NCBI RefSeq assembly: GCF_024362325.1
Contig: NZ_CP101497.1
Location: 434,001-498,000, forward strand
Length of the DNA stretch: 64,000 nt
Source: Microcella humidisoli
GTDB taxonomy: Bacteria; Actinomycetota; Actinomycetes; Actinomycetales; Microbacteriaceae
Direction: 5' to 3'
How positions within the stretch are numbered: the stretch's first letter is position 1; each line of letters opens with the position of its first letter. Positions 16,437 through 24,770 of this stretch are shown here, piece after piece. The notes beneath the pieces are model-generated. The model was not told the DNA's origin, did not search any database, and saw nothing but the letters and a program-made list of their open reading frames with translations. A program made the position numbers and the translations under genes.

Positions 16437-17261
16437 TCAGCCCTTGACGGCACCCTGCAGCAGCGCCCGGATGAACTGGCGCTGGAAGATCAGGAACACC
16501 GTGATGGCGGGCACGATGATGATGAGCGCCCCCGCATTGAGCAGCGGGATGCTGAGGTAGTACTGCCCCTGGAAGAAGGTCAGCGCCCCGGCGACCGTGC
16601 GATCGAGCGGATCGGCGATGAGCACGACCGGCAGCAGGAACTGGTTCCACGTCCAGATGAACAGCAGGATCGTCAGGGCGCTGAGCGACGGGAGGGCGAG
16701 CGGCAGTTGGATGCGGAAGAACTCCTGCCAGAGCGTCGCGCCGTCCACGCGCGCGGCCTCGCTGAGCTCGCGGGGCACGTTGACAAAGTGGGCGCGCATC
16801 CAGAACACCGAGAACGGCATGAAGAGCCCGATGAGCGGGAAGATGACGGCCCACTGGGTGTTGAGGGTGCCGAGCGCCTGCGCCTGGTAGTAGAGCGGGA
16901 TGATGAGCGACTCGAAGGGGATCGTCAGCCCCAGCACGAAGACGATCAGGATCACCCGGCCGCCGCGCACCCGCAGGCCGCCGAGCGCGTAGCCCGCGAG
17001 CGTCGAGATGATGAGGGCGACGGGCACGACGCACAGCACGATGAAGGCGCTCGAGCCCATGAGGCGCCAGACGTTGCCGACCTCGAACGCCGTCACGAAG
17101 TTGATCCACTGCGGGTCGGTCGGCCACGACAGGCCGATCGGGTTGCGGTCGGCCGGCTGCAACGCCGCCGAGAGCATGTTGACGAGCGGGATGAGGGTGA
17201 GCACGACCGCGACGAGCAGCAGCAGTCGGCCGAGCACCACTTCGGTGCGCGAGGTGATCAT
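16437..17261 (-). CDS. Carbohydrate ABC permease (MalG type)
   Basis: A 274-residue CUT1-type permease with six membrane segments and EAA loop EAARVDGATLWQEFFRIQLP. The ATG at 17261 overlaps the upstream permease stop by four bases. No ATPase gene is in this locus, so it presumably shares a general MsmK-like ATPase encoded elsewhere, as is usual for CUT1 systems. Confidence 0.9.
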   Translation of the reverse strand: MITSRTEVVLGRLLLLVAVVLTLIPLVNMLSAALQPADRNPIGLSWPTDPQWINFVTAFEVGNVWRLMGSSAFIVLCVVPVALIISTLAGYALGGLRVRGGRVILIVFVLGLTIPFESLIIPLYYQAQALGTLNTQWAVIFPLIGLFMPFSVFWMRAHFVNVPRELSEAARVDGATLWQEFFRIQLPLALPSLSALTILLFIWTWNQFLLPVVLIADPLDRTVAGALTFFQGQYYLSIPLLNAGALIIIVPAITVFLIFQRQFIRALLQGAVKG

Positions 17262-18181
17262 CGGTCGCCGATCCTCGAGAGCCGCTGGATGGGGAGCACG
17301 AGGGCGAGCACCAGCACCATCATGACGATGCCGAACGCCGACGCGAGGCCGACGTCGCTCTGCGTGAACCCGATGCGGAAGATGAGCAGGCCCGGCACGA
17401 GCGTCGCGCGCCCGGGGCCGCCCTGCGTGGACGTGTAGATGATGTCGAAGGTGCTCAGCGCGGCGATGACCGTGAGAGTCACGAGCACCGCGAGCTCTTG
17501 CCGCAGGCCGGGCAGTGTGATCGTGAAGAACTCGCGGAACCAGCCGGCGCCGTCGAGCCGGATCGCCTCGTAGAGCGAGGTGTCGATCTTTCCGATGCCG
17601 GTGAGCAGCAGCACGGTGCAGAGCCCCGTGAGTACCCACGAGCCGATGAGCCCGACCGCCGGCAGCGCGGTGGCGTAGTCGGCGAGCCACGGGCGCGTCA
17701 GGAACCCGAGCCCGATACTGCTGAGGATCTGGTTGACCGCGCCCGTCTGCGCGTACATCCACGACCAGGCGATGCCTGCTGCGGCGAGCGGAATGATCTG
17801 CGGCAGGAACAGCACCGTCTGCGAGGCCCGCAGCGCGAAGCCGTCGCGCATGGTGCGGATGAGCGTCGCGAGCACGAGGCCGGTGCCGACCGGGATGATC
17901 GTGAAGAAGGCGATGAGCACGAACGAGTTGCGGATCGCCCCGAGCAGGTCGGGGTTCGTCAGCACCTGCGCGTAGTTCTCGAGGCCGACCCACGTGGCGA
18001 CCCCGATGCCGTTCCAGTCGTAGAACGAGTACTGGATGCCCGTGGCGAGCGGGTAGATCACGAAGGTTCCGTAGGCGACCAGTGCCGGGACAACGAGGAG
18101 CCATCCCGCCCGGTCGGCCCGTCGGGCCGCCGCTTTCGCGGCAGCCCGACGAGGGGCGCTCGACGTCTGCGTGGCAGTCAC
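17258..18181 (-). CDS. Carbohydrate ABC permease (MalF type)
   Basis: A 307-residue CUT1-type permease. A basic N-terminus is followed by six membrane segments; the EAA loop is EAIRLDGAGWFREFFTITLPG. The GTG at 18181 lies 65 bp after the binding-protein stop. It forms the heterodimeric channel with the next gene. Confidence 0.9.
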   Translation of the reverse strand: MTATQTSSAPRRAAAKAAARRADRAGWLLVVPALVAYGTFVIYPLATGIQYSFYDWNGIGVATWVGLENYAQVLTNPDLLGAIRNSFVLIAFFTIIPVGTGLVLATLIRTMRDGFALRASQTVLFLPQIIPLAAAGIAWSWMYAQTGAVNQILSSIGLGFLTRPWLADYATALPAVGLIGSWVLTGLCTVLLLTGIGKIDTSLYEAIRLDGAGWFREFFTITLPGLRQELAVLVTLTVIAALSTFDIIYTSTQGGPGRATLVPGLLIFRIGFTQSDVGLASAFGIVMMVLVLALVLPIQRLSRIGDR

Positions 18182-18245
18182 GCGACGACCTCCTCCAGGC
18201 GAGTGGCGGTGCGCGACCGCCGCACGACGTCGAGCGCCCTCATGA

Positions 18246-19595
18246 TCAGCCGCCGATTTCCTGCTCGTAGAACGCCTGGACGCGCTCGACGAACTCTTGA
18301 CCGGTGATCTGGCTGGTCACGAGCAGCTGCGACTCGGGGATGATCGAGCCGGCGTAGATGCCCGCCGTGGTGTTGGCCATGAAGTCGACCTGGCCGTTGT
18401 CGGCACCGATCTGCGCGCTCATCTCGAGCGCCTTCTCGATGAGCGAGCCGGGCGCGACCTCGGGCAGCGGCAGGCTCGGGTCGCCACCGGGCGAGGCGCC
18501 CGTGATGTCGACGATGATCTGACGCGCCTCGGGGTTCGTGTGGATCCAGTTGAGGAAGTACACGATCTCGTTGAGGTTGTCGCTGCCGGCGGCCACCGAG
18601 AACGAGTTGGCGGCGCCCATCGCGATGAAGCGGTCGCCCTCGTTCACGGGCGGCGCGAGGAAGAAGGTCACGTCGTCGCCGAGTGCCTCCTGGTAGCCGG
18701 CCGCGGCCCAGTTGCCGTTGAAGGTGAAGAGGCCCTCGCCCTCCGAGAAGCGCGTGACGAACGTGAAGTAGTCGATCGCGTTGATGTCGGACGGGAAGTA
18801 CCCGGCGTCGGCCCACTTGCGGATGAGCTCGGCACCCTGCACGTTGCCGGGGGTGTTGTAGGTCGCCCCGGGCTCGTTGAACATCCAGCTGAGGAACTCG
18901 TCCTGGTCGGCGTACTGGTTCATCGCGGCCTGCACGACGAAGTTGACGACGCCGTCGCTGTCGCCCGCCATGATGGGCAGGATTCCGGCGGCCTTGGCGA
19001 CCTCCATCATCTCCTCCATCTCGGCGATGGTGGCGGGGGGCTCCTCGATGCCGAGGCTCTCAGCGAGGGCGAGGTTCATGTAGACGCCCGTGACGCTGTA
19101 GCCGAGGCCGAGCTGGTAGAGCGAGCCGGAGCCGCGCACACCCTCGTCGGTCATGCGCAGCGGCGAGAGCTGCGAGGCCGGCCAGGCGTCCCAGCCGTAG
19201 GCCTCGTAGTACGGGTCGAGGTTGGCCAGCAGGCCGTCCTTCACCGTGTCGCCGATCGTGGGGAGGCGGATCAGGTCGGGCGGGTTCTCGCCCGCGAGCA
19301 GACGCGGGGCGTTGGCCGTGAGGTTCTGGAACGTGTCGCGCGTGATCTCGAACGTGACGTTCGGGTACTGGCGCGTGAACTCCTCGGTGAGGGCGTCGGT
19401 GACCGGGAAGCCGGTCTCGTCGGCGATCGTGAGAACGACCTCCTCGTCGGTCAGCTCGGTGCTGACCTCGACGCCATCGGTCTCCTCGGGAGCAGCAGCG
19501 CCCGGGGCGCAGCCGGCGAGGCCGAGCATCGCGAAAGCGACCGCCGCCCCGACCACCGCGCGGGAGTGCCCGCGCCGGGATGTGTGAAGACGCAT
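18246..19595 (-). CDS. Sugar ABC substrate-binding lipoprotein
   Basis: A 449-residue family 1 extracellular binding protein. The signal peptide ends in LAGC at residues 26-29 (MLGLAGCAPG). Aromatic-rich stretches suited to sugar stacking occur (YYEAYGWDAWPASQ, FTFNGNWAAAGYQEA). It heads the operon of two permeases, GH32-like hydrolase and serine hydrolase, and is transcribed divergently from the LacI gene. Its promoter overlaps a perfect palindrome, so it should be induced when the LacI protein binds sugar. Confidence 0.9.
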   Translation of the reverse strand: MRLHTSRRGHSRAVVGAAVAFAMLGLAGCAPGAAAPEETDGVEVSTELTDEEVVLTIADETGFPVTDALTEEFTRQYPNVTFEITRDTFQNLTANAPRLLAGENPPDLIRLPTIGDTVKDGLLANLDPYYEAYGWDAWPASQLSPLRMTDEGVRGSGSLYQLGLGYSVTGVYMNLALAESLGIEEPPATIAEMEEMMEVAKAAGILPIMAGDSDGVVNFVVQAAMNQYADQDEFLSWMFNEPGATYNTPGNVQGAELIRKWADAGYFPSDINAIDYFTFVTRFSEGEGLFTFNGNWAAAGYQEALGDDVTFFLAPPVNEGDRFIAMGAANSFSVAAGSDNLNEIVYFLNWIHTNPEARQIIVDITGASPGGDPSLPLPEVAPGSLIEKALEMSAQIGADNGQVDFMANTTAGIYAGSIIPESQLLVTSQITGQEFVERVQAFYEQEIGG

Positions 19596-19686
19596 TGTGT
19601 GACTCCTTTGTCTGAATCTCTTGGTGGCTGATCCACAGGGTGGCACGTGTTTGCCCCCGCTGATCGGCATTGACCGCTGGGGGCCC

Positions 19687-19706
19687 TTGCTAAATCCATT
19701 TAGCAA
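19687..19706. promoter_or_regulatory. LacI-family operator
   Basis: TTGCTAAATCCATTTAGCAA is a perfect 9-bp inverted repeat around a central CC. It is AT-rich in a very GC-rich setting, sits between the divergent binding-protein and LacI genes, and covers the -10 of the transport operon, so bound repressor would block it. Confidence 0.8.
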
Positions 19707-19727
19707 CACGGCACGACACCATGTCAA
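19698..19727 (-). promoter_or_regulatory. Promoter of the sugar transport operon
   Basis: Consensus -35 TTGACA (19722-19727) is separated by 18 bp from CTAAAT (19698-19703) on the minus strand. The -10 lies inside the operator palindrome. The leader of about 95 nt can fold through GCCCCCAGC with GCGGGGGC. Confidence 0.7.
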
Positions 19728-19792
19728 GTCCCGGCATACAAACATGCGACGCACGGCACCATAGACTCGGGCAGGCGACGAGGAGGCGGCAC

Positions 19793-20818
19793 ATGGCGGG
19801 CAAGCGGGTCACCCTTGCCGACGTGGCTCGGCGCGCGGGCCTGTCGTCGACCGCCGCCTCGATGATCCTCAACGGCCGCCCCGACACCCGCCTGTCGCAG
19901 GATGCGCACGACCGGGTCATCCGTGCTGCGGCCGAGCTCGGCTACCGCCCCAACCTCACGGCCCGCGGTCTGCGCACCGAGCGCACCGACACGATCGGGT
20001 TCATCTCCGACGTCGTCGCGACCACCCGCTTCGCGAGCGGACTCATCAAAGGCGCCCTCGACAACGCTCACGCCGCCGGCCACGTGCTGCTCGTGCTCGA
20101 GACCGCGGGCGAGCCCCAGCGCGAGGCCGAGGCCGTCGAAGCCGTGCTCGACCGGCAGGTCGACGGCGTCATCTTCGCCACCATGCGCTCGCGCGAGCTC
20201 TACGTACCCCCGGTGCCCGATCGCACGCGCGTCGTGCTGCTCAACGCGACCAACGAGCAGCACCCCGTGTCGATCCTGCCCGACGAGTATGCGGGCGGTC
20301 GGGCCGCGATCGAGCTGCTCGTACATGCCGGGCATCGGGAGGGCATCCTGCTGCTCGGCCACAACGAGCAGAAGGAGAGCGGGCTGTTCCGCTCGATGAC
20401 AGTGTCCCGGCGCATCGCGGGCATTCGCGAGGTCATGGCCGAGCACGAGCTGACCTTCCTCGCCGAAGAGTCGATCTGGCTGTGGGAGCCCGACAACGGC
20501 TACACGGCCATGACCCGCCTGCTCAAGCGTCACGGTCGCGGCATCAAGGCGATCGTCGCCCTCAACGACCGGCTCGCTTTCGGGGCCTATCAAGCCCTCG
20601 CCGAGGCCGGGCTGGCGGTGCCGCACGACGTGTCGATCGTCTCGTTCGACAACGACGAGCTCGCGGCCTACATGCGCCCGGGGCTCACGACCGTCGCCCT
20701 GCCTCACGAGGCGATGGGGCGGGCGGCGGTGGATGCGGTGCTCGACCCGGAGCGCACCGGCGAGATCCTCATCCCGATGCCCGTCATCGAGCGCGACTCG
20801 ATCGCGCGCGTCTCGTAG
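19793..20818 (+). CDS. LacI family transcriptional regulator
   Basis: A 341-residue repressor. The N-terminal helix-turn-helix is VTLADVARRAGLSSTAASMIL with the hinge helix region GYRPNLTARGLRTERTDTIG; a periplasmic-binding-protein-like sensor domain follows (SILPDEYAGGRAAIELL, IVALNDRLAFGAYQALAEAG, VSFDNDELAAYMRPGLTTV). ATG at 19793 follows AGGAGG with good spacing; the upstream in-frame extension is not family-like. It most likely controls the adjacent sugar operon and itself through the palindrome at 19687-19706. Confidence 0.92.
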   Translation: MAGKRVTLADVARRAGLSSTAASMILNGRPDTRLSQDAHDRVIRAAAELGYRPNLTARGLRTERTDTIGFISDVVATTRFASGLIKGALDNAHAAGHVLLVLETAGEPQREAEAVEAVLDRQVDGVIFATMRSRELYVPPVPDRTRVVLLNATNEQHPVSILPDEYAGGRAAIELLVHAGHREGILLLGHNEQKESGLFRSMTVSRRIAGIREVMAEHELTFLAEESIWLWEPDNGYTAMTRLLKRHGRGIKAIVALNDRLAFGAYQALAEAGLAVPHDVSIVSFDNDELAAYMRPGLTTVALPHEAMGRAAVDAVLDPERTGEILIPMPVIERDSIARVS

Positions 20819-20859
20819 CCGCGCGCACGGCTCCGGCACAACGTTTGAGTGCGTTCGTC

Positions 20860-20903
20860 GCACTATCGGCGAAACGTTCGGCGCACAATGCGACGAACGA
20901 GCT
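20860..20903 (+). repeat. Dispersed 44-bp intergenic repeat, copy B
   Basis: Differs from the copy at 48790-48833 at about 6 of 44 positions. With flanking bases it forms a 10-bp perfect inverted repeat, GTTCGTCGCA and TGCGACGAAC, around a core holding AACGTT. It lies between the LacI gene and the UAA tRNA. Confidence 0.65.
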
Positions 20904-20918
20904 GATTCGCTGCCGCGG

Positions 20919-20991
20919 CGCGCGTGCACGAGTACCCCGGGTGGGGGTCGAACCCCGCGACGCATCGCGTCGCGCGTGCACGAGTACCCCG
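20919..20991 (-). repeat. 21-bp direct repeat carrying a tRNA 3'-end fragment
   Basis: A 21-bp sequence (starting CGCGCGTGCACGAG) occurs at 20919-20939 and 20971-20991. The right copy covers the 3' end and trailer of the UAA tRNA; the left copy is followed by a T-arm-like stretch (GGGGTTCGACCCC on the minus strand). A second tRNA 3' third therefore lies 52 bp downstream of the real one, without a 5' part. Confidence 0.75.
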
Positions 20992-21057
20992 ACAGGGACT
21001 CGAACCCTGACTGAAGCGATTTTAAGTCGCCTGCCTCTGCCATTGGGCTACCGGGGC
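20985..21057 (-). tRNA. tRNA with anticodon UAA (Leu codon UUA) but short variable arm
   Basis: The 73-nt sequence folds as a complete class I cloverleaf: acceptor stem GCCCCGG with TCGGGGT (a G1-U72 wobble), D-arm GCCCAATGGCAGAGGC, anticodon stem GGCGA/TCGCT around loop CTTAAAA, a 5-nt variable region, and T-arm CAGGGTTCGAGTCCCTG. The loop puts UAA at positions 34-36. True tRNA-Leu has a long variable arm, absent here, so charging identity is doubtful. CCA is not encoded. The gene itself is clear; the Leu assignment is not. Confidence 0.8.
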
Positions 21058-21076
21058 GTGCCGCCAGCCTAGAACG

Positions 21077-21115
21077 CGCGAAACCCCGGTCGCGCGCGGC
21101 GACCGGGGTTTCGCG
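21077..21115 (-). terminator. Terminator of ndh
   Basis: Perfect 17-bp arms, CGCGAAACCCCGGTCGC and its complement, around a 5-nt loop, starting 9 nt after the ndh stop and lying before the UAA tRNA. Confidence 0.8.
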
Positions 21116-21123
21116 TGCGGCTG

Positions 21124-22446
21124 CTAGACCTTGGGCCGCGAGGCGAACTCCTGGAAGTAGGCCTGGGGCGTCTCGCGCGCCGAGAGGCTCACGTTGTCGC
21201 GACCGAGGAAGAAGTGGCCGACCCAGCCGCCGACCACGCGCAGCTTGCGCTCCCACATGGGGATCGCGAGGCCGTGGTAGCCGCGGTGCATGAACCAGGC
21301 GATGAGGCCGGTGACGGCGAACGTGCCCGACTGGAAGGCGCCGTAGCCGAGGCCGAGGCCCGCGACCGCGCCGAGGTTCTTGTGCACGTACTGCTTCGGC
21401 TCCTCGCCGCGCAGAGCCGCCGCGAGGTTCTTGGCGAGCACCTTGCCCTGGCGCACGGCGTGCTGGGCGTTGGGAACGCAGAAGCCACCCACGCCACCGC
21501 CCGTGAGGTCGGGCACCGCGGCGACGTCGCCGGCCGTCCAGGCACCCTCGACGACCTGCCCCTGCTCGTCGACGACGCGCAGCTCGGCCTGGGCGCGCAG
21601 ACGCCCGCGCTCTTCGACCGGCAGGTCGGTGAAGCGCACGACGGGGTTGGCCATGACGCCGGCCGTCCAGATGACGAGGTCGCTCTCGAAGCTCTCGCCC
21701 GTCGACAGCTCGATGACCCCGCCGACGGCGCTCGTCAGTTGGGTGTCGAGGTGCACGGTCGCGGCGCGCTGGGCGAGGTTCTTGAGCACCCAGTGGCTGG
21801 TCTTGAGCGAGACTTCGGGCATGATGCGCCCCATCGCCTCGATGAGGTGGAAGTGCGTGTCGTCGATCGTGAGGCCCGGGTACTCGCGCAGCAGGGCGCT
21901 CGCGAGGCTGCGCAGCTCGGCGAAGGTCTCGATGCCCGCGAAGCCGCCGCCGACGACGACGACCGTGAGCAGTCGGTCGCGCTCGGGGCCCGCGGGCAGG
22001 AGGGCGGCGCGGTGGAAGTTGTCGATGAGGCGGTCGCGCACGGCGACGGCCTCTTCGATCGACTTCATGCCGATCGCGACGTCGGCGACGCCGGGGATCG
22101 GGAAGGTGCGCGAGACCGAGCCGGCGGTGACGACGACGTGGTCGTAGTCGAGCTGGTAGGGCTCGCCGACCTCGGGCGTGATCGTGGCGGTCTTCGAGGC
22201 GTGGTCGATGCCCGTCACCTTCGCCGTGATGACGGTCGTGCGCGTCAGGTGGCGACGGTGCGAGACCACGGAGTGGCGGGGCTCGATCGAGCCGGCGGCG
22301 ACCTCGGGCAGGAAGGGCTGGTAGGTCATGTAGGGCAGCGGGTCGACCATGACGACCTCGGCTTCGCCCCGCCGAAGGTGCTTCTCGAGCTTCAGAGCGG
22401 TGTAGAAGCCGGCATAGCCGCCACCGACGATCAGGATTCTGGGCAC
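21124..22446 (-). CDS. ndh: Type II NADH:quinone oxidoreductase
   Basis: A 440-residue single-subunit NADH dehydrogenase that feeds electrons from NADH to menaquinone without pumping protons. The FAD-binding motif VGGGYAGFYTA is at the N-terminus and the NADH-binding motif VVVVGGGFAGIETFAEL near residue 170. The second FAD block AWTAGDVAAVP and the quinone-side motif CVPNAQHAVRQG follow. The C-terminal helices (VTGLIAWFMHRGYHG) attach it to the membrane. The GTG start follows GAGGAGAG. It is followed by a strong terminator. Confidence 0.92.
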   Translation of the reverse strand: MPRILIVGGGYAGFYTALKLEKHLRRGEAEVVMVDPLPYMTYQPFLPEVAAGSIEPRHSVVSHRRHLTRTTVITAKVTGIDHASKTATITPEVGEPYQLDYDHVVVTAGSVSRTFPIPGVADVAIGMKSIEEAVAVRDRLIDNFHRAALLPAGPERDRLLTVVVVGGGFAGIETFAELRSLASALLREYPGLTIDDTHFHLIEAMGRIMPEVSLKTSHWVLKNLAQRAATVHLDTQLTSAVGGVIELSTGESFESDLVIWTAGVMANPVVRFTDLPVEERGRLRAQAELRVVDEQGQVVEGAWTAGDVAAVPDLTGGGVGGFCVPNAQHAVRQGKVLAKNLAAALRGEEPKQYVHKNLGAVAGLGLGYGAFQSGTFAVTGLIAWFMHRGYHGLAIPMWERKLRVVGGWVGHFFLGRDNVSLSARETPQAYFQEFASRPKV

Positions 22447-22486
22447 GGAAAAGCTCTCCTCGGTGGTAAGGGGGGACTCGGTTAAT

Positions 22487-23770
22487 CTACTCCGAACCGG
22501 TGCGGGTCACGAACCGCACCACGGCGGCCGCCGCGAGGGTGGCGAGGGCCGTCATCGTGCCGACGAGCACCATGAGGGCCGGGATGACCGCCTCGAGCGG
22601 GCCGAGCGCCGAGCCGGGCATCCCGAACCCCGTCGCGATCGCCTTGCCGACCGCCGGCCGCGGCGCCGGCAGCGCGCTCTCGAGGGCCGGCACCTCGGCT
22701 CGCCGGTGCACCGTGATCCACTCGCTCAGCGAGCCCAGCGGATTGCCCGTCACCGCGGGCACCGACGCCCGCACCGCGGCGGCCGCGTCGACGAGCCCGT
22801 AGCCGTAGAGCGGGTCGGGAACGGTGCCGGTGGCGGGACGGGCGGTGGCGATGATGCGGTTGACGACGTTCGCGGCGTCGAGCTCGGGGTGGGCGGCGCG
22901 CACGAGGGCGGCGATGCCCGCGACGATGGGGGTCGCGCCGCTCGTTCCCTGCCATGAGGAGTGCCCGCCGCCGGGGACGGCTCCGACGAGGTTCTCGCTC
23001 GGCGCCATCACGCCGATCGTGATGCCCTGCGAGGAGGCGTTGTCGCTCGCGCGGCCCGCGCGGTCGACGCCGCCGACGGCGAGCACGCCCGGCATGGTGG
23101 CGGGCGCGGAGACCTGCTCGGTGCCGCTTCCGCGGTTGCCGGCGGCGGCGATGACGACGACGTCGTTCTCTTCCGCGTGCAGGAAGGCGGTGTCCCACGA
23201 CTCGGGCCAGTCGATGCGGTTGCGCGTGAGCGAGAGCGAGATGATGTCGGCCCCGTTGTCGACCGCCCAGCGCACGGCCTCGGCGATCTGGTCGTCGCCG
23301 CTGCGCTCACCGGGCCCGAAGACGAGCGAGATGGTGAGGATCGACGCCGCGGGGGCCGCGCCGATGACCCCGGAGCCCGGCCCGCTCCCCCGCCCGGCGG
23401 CGAGCGAGGCGACCATGGTGGCGTGAGTGCTGCTGCGTCCGGCGCCGAGGGGGCGCGTGCCGTCGGCGGCACCGCGGCCCGACACGTCGGTGCCGCCGAT
23501 CACGGCACCCGCGAGATCGGGGTGCCCCGCATCCACCCCCGAATCGATGATGGCGATGACGACGCCCTCGCCGCGCGTGACGCCCCAGGCCTCGCGGATT
23601 CCGTATTCGTCGAGCCAGTACTGCTGGTCGCGCACGGCATCGGCGCGCGCGGCCGGCGCGTGCACGGGGGCGGCGGCGGGCGCGACGACCGCGACGAGCA
23701 TCCCCGCCGCGAGCAGCGGGGCGGCCAGGGCGCGGGTCAGGAGCCGCGTTGATCGGGCGCGCACGCGCAC
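22487..23770 (-). CDS. S8 serine protease, mycosin-like, membrane anchored
   Basis: A subtilisin-family protease of about 427 residues. A basic N-terminus and signal peptide (residues 1-44) lead to the catalytic domain with Asp76 in IIDSGVD, His116 in SSTHATMVA, the oxyanion Asn211 in AAAGNRG and Ser277 in GTSGATP. A C-terminal membrane helix (IPALMVLVGTMTALATLAAAAVV) ends in a short cytoplasmic tail, the mycosin layout. No ESX secretion genes are in the window. GTG at 23770 or 23764 are the plausible starts; it overlaps the DUF501 gene by 34 bp. Confidence 0.88.
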   Translation of the reverse strand: MRVRARSTRLLTRALAAPLLAAGMLVAVVAPAAAPVHAPAARADAVRDQQYWLDEYGIREAWGVTRGEGVVIAIIDSGVDAGHPDLAGAVIGGTDVSGRGAADGTRPLGAGRSSTHATMVASLAAGRGSGPGSGVIGAAPAASILTISLVFGPGERSGDDQIAEAVRWAVDNGADIISLSLTRNRIDWPESWDTAFLHAEENDVVVIAAAGNRGSGTEQVSAPATMPGVLAVGGVDRAGRASDNASSQGITIGVMAPSENLVGAVPGGGHSSWQGTSGATPIVAGIAALVRAAHPELDAANVVNRIIATARPATGTVPDPLYGYGLVDAAAAVRASVPAVTGNPLGSLSEWITVHRRAEVPALESALPAPRPAVGKAIATGFGMPGSALGPLEAVIPALMVLVGTMTALATLAAAAVVRFVTRTGSE

Positions 23771-24255
23771 ACCTCGGGGCTCCAGCCGCACTCGGCGAGA
23801 GTGCGATCGCCGATCGGGTTGACGCCCGGCCCGGCGGCGAGCGCGTGGCCGAGCAGGGCGTGCAGGCACTTCACGCGCGAGGGCATGCCGCCGGCCGAGT
23901 AGCCCTCGATCTCGTCGACGGTCAGGATGCTCGCACGGTCGGCGAGGTACGCCTCGTGCGCGGCGCGATACTGCCCCGCGAGGGCCTCGTCGGCCTCGAG
24001 CTCGGCCGCGTACTGGGCCATGCGTCCGTTCGCCTCGAGCTGCGAGGCCGCGATCGTGGCGGCGGGATGCGTCAAGTAGTAGAGGGTCGGGAAGGGCGTG
24101 CCCGACGTCAGGCGCGGCCGGGTGGCGACCACGGTCGGCGCGCCGCAGACGCAGCGCGCCGGGATGCCGATGACGTCGCGGGCGGGGCGGCCGAGCTGGG
24201 CGCTGACGATCTCGACGTCGCGCTCGGTGAACGGCGCGAAGGGCGGGCGGGTCAC
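23737..24255 (-). CDS. DUF501 family protein
   Basis: A 172-residue protein with the family blocks VSAQLGRPARDVIGIPARCVCGAPTVV, GTPFPTLYYLTHP and GGMPSRVKCLHALLGHALAAGPG. Conserved Cys and His (RCVCG, VKCLHALLGH, CGW) suggest a metal site. It follows the DivIC gene with a 4-bp overlap, the standard actinobacterial order (enolase, DivIC, DUF501), where ppx usually comes next; here a protease gene follows instead. Function unknown. Confidence 0.9.
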   Translation of the reverse strand: MTRPPFAPFTERDVEIVSAQLGRPARDVIGIPARCVCGAPTVVATRPRLTSGTPFPTLYYLTHPAATIAASQLEANGRMAQYAAELEADEALAGQYRAAHEAYLADRASILTVDEIEGYSAGGMPSRVKCLHALLGHALAAGPGVNPIGDRTLAECGWSPEVCACAPDQRGS

Positions 24256-24752
24256 TCCGCTCCCCCGAACTCGGGTGAGACCAGCTGGTCGGCGGGCAGA
24301 TCGGTGAGGCCCGCGGTGACGATGGAGGAGAGCAGGGCGCGGGTCCAGTCGATGCGCGTGGACTGGATCTCGTCGCTCACGGGCTGCGCCGCGTCGTTCT
24401 CGACCGTGAGGCCGTCGTCGATGACGAGGAAGGTGATGTCGCCCGGGTAGACGTAGAGCAGCCGGTCGCGTGCTTGCGCCTCGATGTAGGCCGGGTCTTG
24501 CCAGCGGTCGATGTCGGTCTGCAGCTCGTCGACGACGGCCTGCTGCTCGGCGACGCGCCGCTCGAGCTCAGCGATCTCTTGCTGCTGCTCGACGAGCACC
24601 CGCAGCGAGGGAGCGAGCACGATGAGCGCCGCCACGATGAGCAGCAGCACCGCCACCGTGAAGCCCGACACTTGCAGGTTGCGGAACCACGGCGTCGCTG
24701 CGGGCGCGTCGGCGGGGATCGCCACGGGCACGGTGCGGGGTCGACGGGGCAT
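24252..24752 (-). CDS. Septum formation initiator family protein (FtsB/DivIC)
   Basis: A 166-residue bitopic divisome protein: short cytoplasmic N-terminus, membrane helix VSGFTVAVLLLIVAALIVLA (about residues 29-48), then a coiled coil (EQQQEIAELERRVAEQQAVVDELQTDI) and the conserved WQDPAYIEAQARDRLLYVYPGD block. It is expected to join FtsL and FtsQ at the septum. TAAGCT ends 6 nt before its ATG, separating it from enolase upstream. Confidence 0.9.
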   Translation of the reverse strand: MPRRPRTVPVAIPADAPAATPWFRNLQVSGFTVAVLLLIVAALIVLAPSLRVLVEQQQEIAELERRVAEQQAVVDELQTDIDRWQDPAYIEAQARDRLLYVYPGDITFLVIDDGLTVENDAAQPVSDEIQSTRIDWTRALLSSIVTAGLTDLPADQLVSPEFGGAE

Positions 24753-24758
24753 GGGTTC

Positions 24759-24764
24759 AGCTTA
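24759..24764 (-). promoter_or_regulatory. -10 hexamer of the DivIC-DUF501-protease unit
   Basis: TAAGCT ends 6 nt before the ATG at 24752, directly after the enolase terminator. Confidence 0.45.
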
Positions 24765-24770
24765 AGCGTC

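Noticed and set aside
18178..18243. 21-codon gene between the sugar-binding protein and permease genes
   Set aside because: No ribosome binding site and no recognisable sequence; the spacer is short enough to be plain intercistronic DNA.
20919..21057. Integrated mobile element at the UAA tRNA
   Set aside because: Only 31 bp lie between the two 21-bp repeats and no integrase or phage gene is nearby; kept only as a possible scar.
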